Part shown: positions 25,059-37,603 of the stretch, piece by piece
How the letters are laid out: each line of letters opens with the position of its first letter
Position numbering within the stretch: position 1 is the stretch's first letter
Position numbers and translations under genes: made by a program
Origin: Chrysemys picta bellii
Lineage: Eukaryota > Chordata > Testudines > Emydidae
DNA length: 64,000 nt
Reading direction: 5' to 3'
NCBI RefSeq assembly: GCF_011386835.1
Contig: NC_088795.1
Span: forward strand, 13,187,441-13,251,440
The notes under the pieces: generated by a model
Database searches by the model: none
The model's input: the letters and a program-made list of their open reading frames with translations, nothing else
What the model was told of the DNA's origin: nothing

Positions 25059-26819
25059 TTTAATGCATGAATCAACGTGCAAAATCTACATGAAACTCAA
25101 TACCCCATATTCTATGTGAAATGTAACAGACTAGCCCATTTTTGGAGTGGTGGTAGAGTAATACTACATCTGAGCTCATGAAGGGGAATTGGTTTCGGTG
25201 CAGGTGATTTAAAAAAAAATGAACTGGAATAAGTAGGTGGTGATTGGATGCTTTTCTGGGTATATGTTTGGGAGCTATCATTGAATCACACCTTTTATCC
25301 TTGGCCATGTATTTTCAGAACACTGGTTTTAGGGCAGTTTGACATTTCCCTTCTGGATCTTTGCTTTTGTCACAAAAGGTGGCATCTGCTTCTTAAATTC
25401 TCCTTTTCTAAACTCACAAGTAGCAGTATGTTAAAATGGGCCAGCCTTATTAAAATTAGTAAGTACAACTTTTTAAAATAGTTTCAGTAATAAATAACAT
25501 CTTGTGTAATTTCTATGGGGCTTCGATAGCGCATACACATACTACACATGAATCGGGCACTCATTCACGTTCTTCCTTCACATATCACATGTGGTGAAGT
25601 ATGTGTCCCAGTAAAAGAAAGTAAATAGATACTGAAATAGTCAATGTTCTCACAACTTAATCCTTGTAACCTCTCTCAAAGTTCTTATTGACTGTAGTTT
25701 TTGTACTGAATTTGAAACTGCATTTTGCAGAGTAGAGATACAGAAGCCATATTCAGTAATAGCTTTTTTTGATGTTCCTTGTTTATTCAGTGCTGTACTT
25801 GCTTGTATCTGGAATTTGACCTCAGAGCCGCATGGTTTGAGGTACATAAAGGGAGCAAGAACAAGACTGAAATGGGCAGGAAATGTAATGCTGGGTTATT
25901 TGGGGAGGAAGCAAGAAAGCAATAAGTTCCTGTTGATAGGGTGAGAGAATTTAATTTCAACTGTAGGTTTTAATCCAACATTTATTTTTGGAAGATGCCA
26001 TTGGAATTTTGCATACAATTTGATAAATTACAAAGACTTTGTGAATTTAAAACAACAACAAACATACAGTGGACTAGCTTCCTTAAATTATTTGCCTTAC
26101 TCACTCCCTGTTTTTCCTTTGTCTTGATAATCCATTTTATTTGATGAAATCTGATATAAATCTGTAAAGTGCAAAACTGTGTTACTTTTGGAGGGTGCAG
26201 AAACCTGTGTCGGTGTGTTGCTCTTGGTCCCTTTGGGGGGAAAAAACCCTTTTTTTCCCCAGAGATAGAGCAGATGGAAAGGTACACAATACCAGTGGGT
26301 TCATAAATATTGCCAACTCCTGGCATTCTGGCTGTTCGAGTCCTGGGATTCCTCTATTCAGTATAATCTGGTAAGAAAATCTGTCTCACAGGATATGTTT
26401 TTTTCACCCCTACTTTTGATTGAACTCGTATAGTATCTTTGAAAGTCTAATATTTAAAGGCTGAGACTGTTAACTGAGTCAGTAGCTTACTGATAACATT
26501 AAGTACTGTGTGGCAAGGGAGCCAAAGTTTTGAAGCTCTCCAGGATTTCAGTTCCTATATTCTTGGAAGGCTAGGTGACTTACAGGGACAACTCATGTGG
26601 AAGAGGCTACAAACACACTGTAATTTGGCACAAGTGAAATGATCCGTTAAAACCATTGAGCAAAATTAACCACTGCCCCACTGTCTTTTAAAATCATAAG
26701 AATTTCTCTTTGGCGCGGGGACTACTATCCTTTTGTTGTGTGTTTGTACAGCACCTAGCGCAATGGGGTCCTGGTCCATGACTGGGGCTGCTAGGTGTTA
26801 CGGTAATACAAATACTAAT

Positions 26820-26990
26820 CGTACTAATTTTCACGCTTGATCAGCTCAATGATCTATCTAGTCCTGTATCAGGTGAAAGTGGCCAGTAATAGGTGTTCCA
26901 TAGGAAGGGGCAAAAACCCCAGTAATGGGAAGTTATGGAGAAGGCAAAGCCAGGATGCAACCTCTATGCAGCATGCTCTCCTCTAAAGCC
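26820..26990 (+). repeat. SINE/LINE-tail-like amniote repeat
   Basis: gatcagctcaatgatctatctagtcctgtatc and gtggccagtaataggtgttcc follow the wording of a widespread sauropsid repeat (ggcccatctagtccagtatcctg...cagtggcca). Just upstream, 26735-26815 carries another conserved repeat (cagcacctagcgcaatggggtcctggtcc). Families not resolved. Confidence 0.45.
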
Positions 26991-27384
26991 AGTGAAAACG
27001 ATACCAGGAAATTTTATATGGATATAGTATATGAAAATAATATGTATTAATTGTATAAACTGGATTTTCAAATGGAGCCCAAAGAAGTGAGGTGCCTAAC
27101 TTCCTTAGAAAATCCTTGCCATAAGTTGTAAAAGAATGCAGGATGTCAGCATAGTCCTGGAGCCATACGCTTTTACCTGTCTTGCATGAGATTTGCTGCC
27201 TTACAGAGTGAATACCATTGGGTTCCCCCAGGACAGGAGGAATTTTAAGGCTGTATATTCATGTTCAGATAAATGATGGAACATCCAGATTCGTTGCCAG
27301 TGTGAAGGAACAGATGTCTGTATACTGCCAAGAGAGTAAATTCACCCCTGTGCCGAGGGCCCACATCTGGTACTGTTAGCCCCA

Positions 27385-27645
27385 AGTGATCACAAGTTAT
27401 GCCAAATAATTATGAGATTTTAATAAATAATATTTTTGGATTTGTTGATCCTTCCTAGTTTTGGAACCTTTCAAGTTCATGTTTTCAAGATTTTCTATAC
27501 TTCCATGAGGGCCATAAATATTTTTTTTTTTAACTTGAAATGCAATCTCATGATTCTCTCACAATCCCATGAGTCCGGAGTCTGTGAAAATGCCAAATAC
27601 AGTGAGACTCTTGATAAAATCATGAGCTGGCAACCCTGTGTGCAG
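27385..27645. repeat. MITE fragment ending gctggcaaccctg
   Basis: Contains catgattctctcacaatcccatgag and cttgataaaatcatgagctggcaaccctg, the end of a turtle-type MITE whose termini are gggttgcca/tggcaaccc. The matching left terminus is not visible, so the copy is probably truncated. Non-coding. Confidence 0.45.
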
Positions 27646-27774
27646 ACAGCCGATGTATAGGGTAATGTTTAAGTGGGAGGTGGTGCTATAGGCCTTGTAG
27701 CGGCCTTCTGCGTGGGATGACATTTGCCTGTAAATGTGTAGATCTGTAGCATCTTACACTACATCATTAGATAT

Positions 27775-28480
27775 TTCACAGTATTGGGGTAACTGCGCCT
27801 GTATTCCTCCTCCATGGTAAGGCCAGGGCACCCACTCTCAGGCCTCTGGCTCCCCATCTATTACCTCTCTTTGGCAGACACACAACTGTCTCCCTCCTGG
27901 CTGAGATATTTTAGGCTGCACAGTTCCCTGCCTACACTATAAATTCCCCAGCAAAGTCAGACTGTTATAAATTAGCATACATCTCTCTCTAAGCAGAAAC
28001 ATTTATTTTAAGGTAAAAGCATTATAGAGAGAAACTATTTAAAATCTATAAAAGAACTTGTGTGCATGCTAATACGCTTACCAGAGATCACGCTCTGGCT
28101 GGTGAACAGTGCTTCAAACCCCACCAAGGGGATTTTCTATGGTTACAAGTTCATCACAGCTGTTAGCTCAGAACAAGCACATCCATGAATCTGAGAGTCA
28201 CTCTTTTACCCAGTTTGGGCCTCTGAACTTGTCCTCATGTAACAGGTGACCAGCAGTGGGTTTCTCCTCACGGCACAGCTTCAAAAGGATGAGTCCACAG
28301 GTGGGTAATTTGCATTCTCCTCTGTTTCCTAGGAAACCCACTCACCTAAAAGTTCAATCTTGTCTGGCCCATTGTTTTAAAGAAGGCTTTGATGGTCATA
28401 ACATTTTGCAGGGTTTACATTAGTCCTGTCTCCCATTTAAAGACATTATATAGAATCCCACAATAACACAAATGTTTGAA
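27775..28480. repeat. Long turtle-type interspersed repeat (LTR-like, non-coding)
   Basis: A continuous block from ttggggtaactgcgcctg to about tatagaatcccacaat. It includes aagcagaaacatttattttaaggtaaaagcattatagagag, wording I associate with a multi-copy turtle repeat. No protein domain, primer-binding site or target duplication was found. Its style resembles the element at 30386, but the two are not copies of each other. Confidence 0.4.
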
Positions 28481-28510
28481 TTTTTTGGAAATGTACTTCT
28501 AAGATACCTA

Positions 28511-28609
28511 AGGTATGTCTACACTAGAAACGCTACGGCAGCACAGTTGGGGCTTAGGATGGCTTAATTATATCTCACAGGGCATAACCCAACTCTGTAG
28601 TGTAGACCT
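28511..28609. mobile_element. 99-bp MITE (tgtctacact family)
   Basis: Ends AGGTATGTCTACACTA and, inverted, AGGTCTACACTACAG are imperfect terminal inverted repeats around a GC-poor core. A partial relative lies at 38235-38330 and a larger element with similar tctacactt ends at 44897-45592. Confidence 0.6.
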
Positions 28610-29474
28610 GCTGCTCAGCTTAATTCAGTAAAGTTTGTCCAGGATATTGAATGAAATTGCCATATCTGTCACACAGAGCTGCTGCCATATTTGTCACACA
28701 GGTGTACTTCTATAAAGATAGATAGATACTGGGCTCAGTGAGAAAACTGACCGTAGTGAGCACGCTTAGTACATAGTTTTTCAACTTTTCATAACTCTGA
28801 GATTTTAAAACCAAATTCCTCCTTTGAGGACAATGTGTGTGTCATAGTTGTAGCTTTAAAATTAATCTGTTTTAGTTATTCAAGCACAAAAAATAAGACA
28901 TTTTTTTCCACATAAAACAAAAGTTCTTCTCCCCTCTCTCCTTTTTATTTTCACATAACTCTGAATTACTCAATGGATTTTTCTTGGAATTTCCAAAAGA
29001 AAAAAAAATCATATTTGGATTTAAACCAGTTATGAGAAATTGCAGCCCAAAGACTTTGTGTGTGTTGTAGTAAAGATTATGAATGTCCCCAGTAGGAGGT
29101 TAGTGGGGTGGTCATCTTAATTTAACTTTAGCCTTGCAGGATGACACAGTAATATACTGCAGTTTTCCTTTTCTCTTATGCACATGGAGCAACATGTTTA
29201 ACTCCATGTGTTATAATAAGGGTCTGTTTTTGTTTCTATTAATGTTTTTATTACTAGGGTGAATCTAATTAGTGTCCATCATTGCATACACAAAATAAAT
29301 AAGAGCATGGGAAAACTTCTTTTTGGGTCATAAGGCTGCTCAGATGGGAAGAAGAAATTAACAAGGGGTCATTCTAATTTACAGCATCCCATCTCAAACA
29401 TAATCTTGCTAATTACAAATGTTCTAAAATTCCAAATCCTACATTCTAAATAGATTAATAGATTTTTTTTTTAA

Positions 29475-30185
29475 GGGCAGAAGGCACTGTTTTTGATCAT
29501 TTGAGTCTAACCTCCTGCATGTCACACGCCACAGAATTTCACAAAGTGATTCCTGTGTCAAATTCTGGTTGAACTAGAGCATATGTTTTGGAAAGACGTC
29601 CAGTCTTCATTTATAGAATTCAAGTGCTGGAGAATCCGCTACATCCCTAAGTATATTGTTCCATTGGCTAATTACCTCACTTCAAAAAAAAATTGCACTT
29701 TATTTCTAGGTTGCTTTTGTCTAGCTTCAGCTTGCAGCCACTGGATCTTATGTCTAAATCTGTTAAATTAAACAATTGTTCATTGTCAGAAATCTTCCCT
29801 TCATGTAGGGATTTGTAGACTGCGATCAAGTTACCTCTTAATCTTCTCTTGAATTAGTGAAATAGATTTTCTTTAGTCTGTCTGTATAATGCAGATTTTC
29901 CAGTCCTCAGATCATTCTTGTTGCTCTTTTCTGAACGTTTTCCAATTTGTCAGCATCCTTTCTAAAGTGTGGACACCAGAACTGGACACAACATTTCAGC
30001 AATGTGACCTACGTAGGTAATACCACTTCCCTACCCCTGTTTGATATCCTGATGCTTATACATCCAAGGATCACATGTGTTCTGTTAGCAACTACATAGC
30101 ACTTGGCGCACATGTTTAGTTAATTCCTGTCATGACCAGTAAGTCCCTTTCATAGTCACTGCTTTCCAAGCTAGTGACCCATCCT
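29475..30185 (-). mobile_element. CR1 LINE 3' region, antisense orientation
   Basis: On the + strand the text reads as the reverse complement of a CR1 3' end. Matching pieces are agtctaacctcctgcatg, ggagaatccgctacatccctaagtatattgttcc, gatcaagttacctcttaatcttctc, cattcttgttgctcttttctgaacg, accagaactggacacaacatt and catccaaggatcacatgtgttctg. About 700 bp of diverged copy without an intact frame. Confidence 0.8.
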
Positions 30186-31082
30186 AAGAGTGTGACCCAT
30201 CTTATAAGCATATAAAATGATTTTCCATTTCCATTTAATTTCTGTAAGCATTGATACACCTCTGGGTTCTTGGATATATTGGGTCATGTTCATGCAGACC
30301 TAATGATGACACTTTTTGGTCTATTTGATCATACCCCAATTTTACTTTTAAATCAATGGGATGTAAAAACATGCTTAAAGTTAGGTGTGACGGGTTGGAT
30401 CACAGAATCCCCCTTGGGAACTGCTAACTGATGTGCCAAGACTACTACTGCCCCTGCTTTCCCTGCCAGCTTGGGACTCCAGCACCTTATCTTGCTGAGC
30501 CAGACATGCCAGTCTGCTCCAACACAGACCCAGGGTCTGAACCACGTGCCCCAGAGCTGCAGACTTAACTTGAAAGCAGCTTACAGAAGTGTTTCTGTCT
30601 TTAACACTCAGATGCCCAACTCCCAATGGTGTCTAAACCCCAAATAAATCCGTTTTACCCTGTATAAAGCTTATACAGGGTAAACTCCTACATTGTTTGC
30701 CCTCTAAAACACTGATAGAGAGGTATGCACAGCTGTTTGCCCCCCTCAGATATTAATACATACTCTGAGATAATTAATAAGTAAAAAGTGATTTTATTAG
30801 ATACAGAAAGTAGGATTTAAGAGTTCCAAGTAGTGACAGACAGAACAAAGTGAATTAATAAGCAAAATAAAATACAAAACACAAGTCTAAGTCTAGTACA
30901 GTAATAAACCTGAATACAGATAAAATCTCACCCTCAGAGATGTTTCAATAAGTTTCTTTCACAGACTGGATGCCTTCCTAGTCTGTGCACACTCCTTTCC
31001 CCTGGTACAGCCCATGTTCCAGCTCAGGTGGTAGGTAGGGGATTTCTCATGATGGCTGCCTCTTTGTTCTGTTCCACCCACT

Positions 31083-31183
<101 letters not shown>

Positions 31184-31393
31184 AATCTTTTGCATAAGGC
31201 AAGAATCCTTTGTCCCTCTCTGGGTCCCCACCCCCTCCTTCTCAATGGAAAAGCACCAGGTTAAAGATGGATTCCAGTTCAGGTGACATAATCACATGTC
31301 ACTGTAAGATTTCATTACCCACTTGCCAGCACACACGTACATAGGAAAACTTACAAGTAAAACAGAGCCATCTGCAGTCAATTGTCCTGGTTG

Positions 31394-31622
31394 CAGAGCC
31401 GGCTCCAGCTTTTTTGCTGCCCCAAGTGGCTGAGAGAGGGAGAAAAAAAAAAGCCGCGATCGGCAGCACTTTGGCAGCTGCTCATCCACACTGCTTCATT
31501 CTTCGGTGGCAATTCAGCACCCGGCCCTTCCCTCCGAGAGGGACTGACGGACCCGCTGCCAAAGACCCGGATGGGCTGCCCCAAGCACCAGCTTGCTGTG
31601 CTGGTGCCTGGAGCCGGCCCTG
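31394..31622. mobile_element. hAT-type MITE, 229 bp (gagccggctcc family)
   Basis: Ends CAGAGCCGGCTCCAG and, inverted, CAGGGCCGGCTCCAGGC. An exact 8-bp target duplication, cctggttg, lies at 31386-31393 and 31623-31630. It contains tgctgccccaag and gggctgccccaag near the two ends and a purine run before agccgcgatcgg. The same family recurs at 42335 and, more distantly, at 47356. Confidence 0.93.
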
Positions 31623-31974
31623 CCTGGTTGATGGGAGCCATCAAGATTCCAAACCACCATTAATGACCCACACTTTGCATAATTACAATAGGCCCTCAGA
31701 GTTATATTTCATATTTCTAGTTTCAGATACAAAAGTGGTACATTTATACAAGTAGGATGACCACACTCAGTAGATTATAAGCTTTTTAATGATACCTTAC
31801 AAAAGACCTTTTGCATGAAGCATATTTCAGTTACATTATATTCAAACTCATTTGTGTATTTTCATAAAATCATTTAGAGGGCAACGTCACAGGCACATGC
31901 TTATGTGCTTTCCTGAATTGGGGCTGAAATGATTTAGGGAGTGGAGGTATTGAATAGCCACGTAAAAATCAAAA

Positions 31975-33640
31975 CAAAAGGTGGTTTCTTCTAGCCATGG
32001 TCCTAGTGGGTATTCACTGTGGGTTCACATGTGCTTTGTGTATCTGTGACTGGAAGATTTTTCACTAGCAGTGTCTGTTGCTCCGTGCCTGCAGTCTGTG
32101 CCTTCTCGTGCTCTGAACCGAGGACATAAAGGGTGGCGCAGACCGACCATCTCCCCAGTTAATTTCTACCGCTTGTAGTCTGATACGGAACTTCTTGGTC
32201 TGCAGCCTTGCTAGCATTCCTGCTCTAATTCATGTTTTTTGCTGTAAGTAATTTCTGTTTAGATAGTTTTTAGTATTAGTTAGATGGTGTTGGGTTTTTT
32301 TCTCTCATTTTACCTCCAATGTTAGCGGCACCTCATATGCCAAGATCCCCAGCTTCAAATTCTGCCTGAGTTGCCCCTGAGTTTTCACTGTTAGTGATCT
32401 TTAGGAGAGCTGTCTTAGGAAGTCGCACATTTCTTCTAAGTGCAAGATCTGTCATTCTTTCTGTCCTCTATCCCAGCAGTCTCATGAGCTCCAAATCCGT
32501 AGGCACTTAATGGAGCTTTCTATGAGGGTCCAATCCGACCCTGGGCCTTCTGGCTCTCCAACGCATCAGACGGAGCTACCAAATAGTGCCCCTCCGGCCT
32601 TGGTGCGGTCTTGCTCCGGATGGTTGGAGGTCAGGCCCAAGGACTTGTCCAAACAGAGAGATGCGAGCAGGGTAAGGGCAAGCTCCCGTATAAGAAACCA
32701 GAGAAATTAACTCTTAAGTCCTCTAAGATAAGGACTGCCTTTCCTGTACCTTCGGGATCTACTAACACTCCATGTCCCAGTACGGGTTTGTCTGGAGCTC
32801 CCGGGGAGCATGGGTCTGCACCATTGGTACCGAGAGCCAAGGGTGCTCTGAAACTGCCTGCACAAGAGGCATGACCAAGCTCTGCACCAAGGAAGAGAAG
32901 GGAACAGTCTCCTTATGTACCGACAGTACTGCACCGCAAGAAGACTGACACAGCAGTACCAGTGCTCCTTGTCCAACCCAAACCTGCATTATCTGCTCCA
33001 CCTAGAGGCAGGGGACCCTCCTGCTCGCCATTCGGTTAGGCCTGAGTATACCATCTTTGAGGACCTGGTGATTTGCACTGACCCAGAGTTACTGATACTA
33101 TTGGATCCAATAGTGTCCAGAGACATTCTTACACCAACATGTTGTTTGATGCTCCTGTCGAGCAGCTGTGGCATGGGTGCACCTACATCATCATCAATGT
33201 GCTATTCACTAATCCCTTCCACCAGCCATGGCTTCATAAGACAGGCAGTACCATTAGCTCTGCCTGAGGAATCAGAGGACTTGTATTCCTCTGACAAGCG
33301 GAGGCTAAAGCAACGGTTCCTCTAATGGTCCTGAGGCGTGGAGATGAGTCCCAATAATTTCCAGAGTTTTCTGGGCACCCTCTCACTCCCACAGTGTACA
33401 GTACCAGGCCTGGGACCAATGGTACCCTCTATGGGCACTCTGGCTATATCCATATGACCCCCACCCATTGGCTGTATTGGGGCTCCTGGAATCCTTCTGT
33501 TAGACCTCCTGGCTGCAAAGTCGTGGAAGAACCCTAGATCCCCAGGAGTGCTATAAGGAGGAAGACTCCACGAAGTCTCTAAATGGATTTGGGGCTGCAT
33601 CCTGCTTTGCTATGAACTTGCTTTATTCAGTGTGCACCTT
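31975..33640 (+). pseudogene. Possible degraded retroelement leader and gag-like region
   Basis: A region richer in GC than its surroundings. Conceptual translation around 32400-32520 gives CKICHSF followed by basic residues, reminiscent of the Cys-rich segment of some vertebrate retroelement ORF1/gag proteins, possibly DIRS-like. Further short frames at 32510-32710 and 32915-33325 could be the remainder, interrupted by stops. The part before 32290 resembles a non-coding leader that I recall as multi-copy in turtles. No reverse transcriptase, recombinase or terminal repeat was found, so the class is uncertain and the whole call may be wrong. Confidence 0.3.
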
Positions 33641-34978
33641 GAACCATTGAAAAAATGCACTGGGAACACAGTTGTATCAGCATCATGGAAAACTTGACAC
33701 ACAATATTTTTAGCTGAACAACGCAATGCCCGTGGGAAGAGGAAGGGCTCCTATGGAGCAAGGGTCAGTCGTGTCAGTATCTGTGTGTGTGTGTCTTTAG
33801 TTTGTGTCACTAGCTCCTTGTATGTGCTTCGTACTTGTAATTCTCTTTTCAGTGACTTTGCCTGCTCTCTTTCCACTGAGTTGTTTGTTCATTTAATTTG
33901 CCGACACCTTGATTTATTTAGTTAGCTTTGGTTACTGAAACTCATGTAGAGTGTAGAATTCCTCCTGGGATTGTTTTCACAGAGAGCCCATGATCTCTTT
34001 GCCCTTCCAAAGAGAGTGCAAGAATGATGCTGGTAATGTAAGTGATCGCACAGTAGCAGTTTCAGGTCTCTAATCTCTACCCCCATAGGGTATACAAGAT
34101 AAACTCTACTTCCTGAACTGGAATTCGGAGAACAATACGATGACTAGTTATCTCTATTAAATTGGATGTTTGCTTTTCTTTAAATTTGTGGCTTCTCTCC
34201 AAGAGAAAAGGGAATTATACCACCTAGTATTTTTTTTTTAATGAGATTAAGGTTTTACATCTATTTTCTGCATTTAGAGTTTTGCGTGTCTAATTGCTTG
34301 CACTTTCAAACAAATGTCATTTATGGAAGTGGTCTGAATTCATAATGTCGCTGTAAATGACATACATTTCAAATGTTATAATTTTACAATATCTGCTACA
34401 TAGTTCCTATTTTTAAAATGTCTTTATTGCATTTGTCTAACATAGGTGAAATTAATAGAGAGCTGACCTAGCCAAACACTGTATTCTTGGTGTGCATGAC
34501 AAAAGACAGAAGACTGTATTGTTTGTACCAGTAGGTGTGAGTATCATCTCAGTGAGCCAACACAGCAAATGGACAAACGTACCTTTACCTGTACAATTGT
34601 ACTGCTATCTGTAAGCGGTCCAAAAATATTCAGCATTCTCCTGTCTGGAATGTCATCATAGATTTTGGCTGTGTAACTGCTTTCAACTTGTTTTTACTAA
34701 TACTGATATAGATGGACCAATTATAAATTAGGCAACAAGAACTGGACAAACTAGAACAAATTAGGCAATGACGAAAGGGAAAGAATACATTCTGTATTTA
34801 AAAAGTTTAAAAACTAGGTGAGCATTACAAATACATCTATCATTATGACTCAGAGGAGGGCAGCATTCCCTGGTTTACCAGCATTGTTTTGAAAGTAGAT
34901 AATAGAATCATGTATGTATATATTAGATGATATGACCCTGATTCAGTGGGACTTGAACATATGCTTTAGTGCTGTGGT

Positions 34979-35131
34979 GAACTGGGGGGTTTAACTGTAG
35001 TCACAGTTCAGATTTCCGCAAGTCCATTTACTTGGATCAGGCATGAATAGAATGTTGTTTCACCTCAGTGGTCATCTGTGATGCAAAACAGAGATCATGT
35101 CCATGTTAACCACAGTTAACACCCCAGTTTG
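34979..35131. repeat. Fold-back MITE (aactggggtgtta family)
   Basis: The left end aactggggggtttaactgtagtcaca is the near inverted complement of the right end gttaaccacagttaacaccccagttt. The interior is about 100 bp and non-coding. Confidence 0.6.
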
Positions 35132-36980
35132 TGGAAGAGCAGTATGCTCTCCGTGCCATCCTCTGAGTTATTATATTAGGGGACAGGAGTGGAAGTAAGA
35201 GGGTTTGATCCTCCGTGTCAGAAGCAGGTGATCTGTCCTCAGAAATTTCAGAGGTCAGCGAGGATGCTCCAGTGAGTCACAGCTATCGGTGGTAAAGTCT
35301 TATACCCTGGTTCCTCCTGCCCCACATTCGCAGTTAGTGTCTCAGGACCCACATGGGAACAGAGAGCTGGTAGCACGAGAGAGGCCATGCAGGCAAGTTA
35401 GAGCTTCTGGCTGTGCTAAATTTCCCAAGTATTCCCTGCTGGGAGAATGGTGTGTGTCTCGCCATCTGAACCTGTGGACATCCCGTTTTGAGGTGTAAGG
35501 TGGGGTTATATGACATAAAGGAGTCTGACACCTCCTTCCATGCGGGAGTGGTGAGGTCTGTGTATGGAAGGTCTCTGCCATGTGCTGATCCTTGGAGAAT
35601 GACAGGACCCTTCATTTTTGTCCAGATCTGAAAGGTGTTTTTGAAGAGTTATTTTCTTCTGCAACATAATTCTTTCCATTGAAGTGATATAGAAAAGTCC
35701 TTTATCCAACAAGAACATATACATTGCTGGGCTGTCAAATCCTACATGTATACATTTCTGGATGTTCTCTCAAAGGCTTTTAATCTCCGTGAGCTCATCC
35801 AGGAACACACAACATGGGTACGTTTTTTATAGACCTATGCATGTATGTCCTTCAACACATATTAATGTATAGATCCACAAGACCACCAACACCACAACGC
35901 ACCTGCTTGCTATTTCTCTCTGACATTTGTGACCGAAAGGATGCATTCTTCTTTGTTTCTTCCTATTTTAGTAGCATTTTTGTTTGTTTTTATCGCTTTG
36001 AGGTGCTGCTGGTGGTTTTGTTTGTTAAAAGTCAGTTCCTTTTCCCTCTAGTTGTAGTGAGTGGTTTATCTGAGTGCTGCACTTTCACTCTTATGTTGTT
36101 CCTGAGTTGTAACCCTTTTTAAAGCTTGTTCCTGCAAGGCGCTGAGCCCTCTGTCCCTGATCCAACAAAACATTTGAAACACATGCTTAAGTTTGTGCAC
36201 TTCCTGGCTGGATTGGGAGCAGGTTGCTCACCACCTTACAAGATTGAATTGGGGGTGGTTTGATTTTTTGGGGGGACCTCCCTTTCTTCAGTTTTTGTGA
36301 GAAGCATTAAAGTGCACTTCTGCTCTGAAAAGCCAGTTTATTCACTCCCTTTACTCCTGCTCCATTTAATAATAAAGGAGGGAACTTTTCCTAAACAGAT
36401 TTGGCATGTCTACACTGGGGCTTCTCTAACGGAGCAGCATTTACTGTGCTACAGTCTGCACCAATTGGTCATGTTCCATTTCACACAAGTGCATCTGTTT
36501 TGAATAAAGCAAATATCAGAGCCATCTTTGTATACTCATTGATGAAAAGCCCAAGTAGGTGACCGGAAACTTGGAGGTACATGCCCTATGGTGATATAGG
36601 TATCTAGACAGATTTATTTTATGCCATGTCCAGCCTGAGTTGGCAGTGGGACATCCAGGATGAGATGTCAGAGAATCAGATGTGCAAGGGTGAGGTGAAG
36701 AGTGGAGAGGTGGCTCTCTCTATATTGAACATAATGGTGGTGATAGCCAGGAGAGTGTAACCCACACCAGGAGAGTGTTGGACTTTGTCTCCCTATAATG
36801 GTTAGTCCACATAAGAGATTAATAGTCTACCACAGCTGTTAATGAAAGGAGTTACTCCTTTAGCTCAACCTCATGCGTGTAGCATTTTAGGTCCTGGTTT
36901 TAAATCCTGCTCCTGGCCCAAGCAGGGTCAGTTACAAGAGGAGATGTTGCCTAGGGAGAAGAGACTGGAACTTTTCAGGA

Positions 36981-37262
36981 CTACTGTGGAGGAGGTGGCA
37001 ATGAAGCTGGAGTTGGAGGAGGAGAACTGGGATAAGTCACAGCAACCAGGGAGGAGATGGAACTCAAGAGGAATATGTGATCAACCGTGTCAAAGGCAAT
37101 GGATAGGTTGAGGAAGGATGTCCTTAGATTTGGCCAGAAAGAGGTTAATGGTGGCCTTGGAAGGGGAGATTTTGTGGAATGAAAGCTATCCTGTATGCAA
37201 GCAAGGACAGAACTGGAGAGGAGAATATTAAGGCCAACACATTCTAAATTTGTAATGTGCAT
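36981..37262 (-). mobile_element. L2/CR1-type LINE reverse-transcriptase fragment, antisense
   Basis: Reading the minus strand gives FLNLSIAFDTVDHIFLLSS, matching the conserved LINE RT motif that usually reads DLSAAFDTVDH..LL..L. The upstream minus-strand text (SFHSTKSPLPRP) also fits the L2 RT approach. The frame is open for about 94 codons, but the right-hand part (poly-Ser/Pro) no longer resembles RT. A dead fragment; L2 is preferred over CR1 without certainty. Confidence 0.65.
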
Positions 37263-37603
37263 TCAATGTTAACCTATATACAACCGCTGAAATTACATTT
37301 GTTTGGAAATTGGGCACCTGCAAGTTGCTGATGCTGCAGTACAGTTTCCTTTATAACTATATGTTCCAACATGGTCTTTAAAAAGTTCGTTCTTGAGGTG
37401 AAATTTTCCATGTTTGGTCTCAGCCCAGGTGTGATTATTTTTAATGGGGAAATTTTAAGCAAAATCGCTTCAGCCTTTTTGGGGTTACAGAAGAGTTTGG
37501 TGAAAGTACACTGTTCCCACTGTAAAGATTCTAACTAATTTTTTTAAGAGAGCGAAAGTCGATGAAGTTTCCAACTTTAAATTTGGATTGAGGATAGGTG
37601 CCT

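Noticed and set aside
36840..36935. A possible tRNA-like head (ttagctcaac..., ggttttaaatcctgctcc).
   Set aside because: Box A and box B matches are poor and no SINE body follows; chance resemblance is likely.
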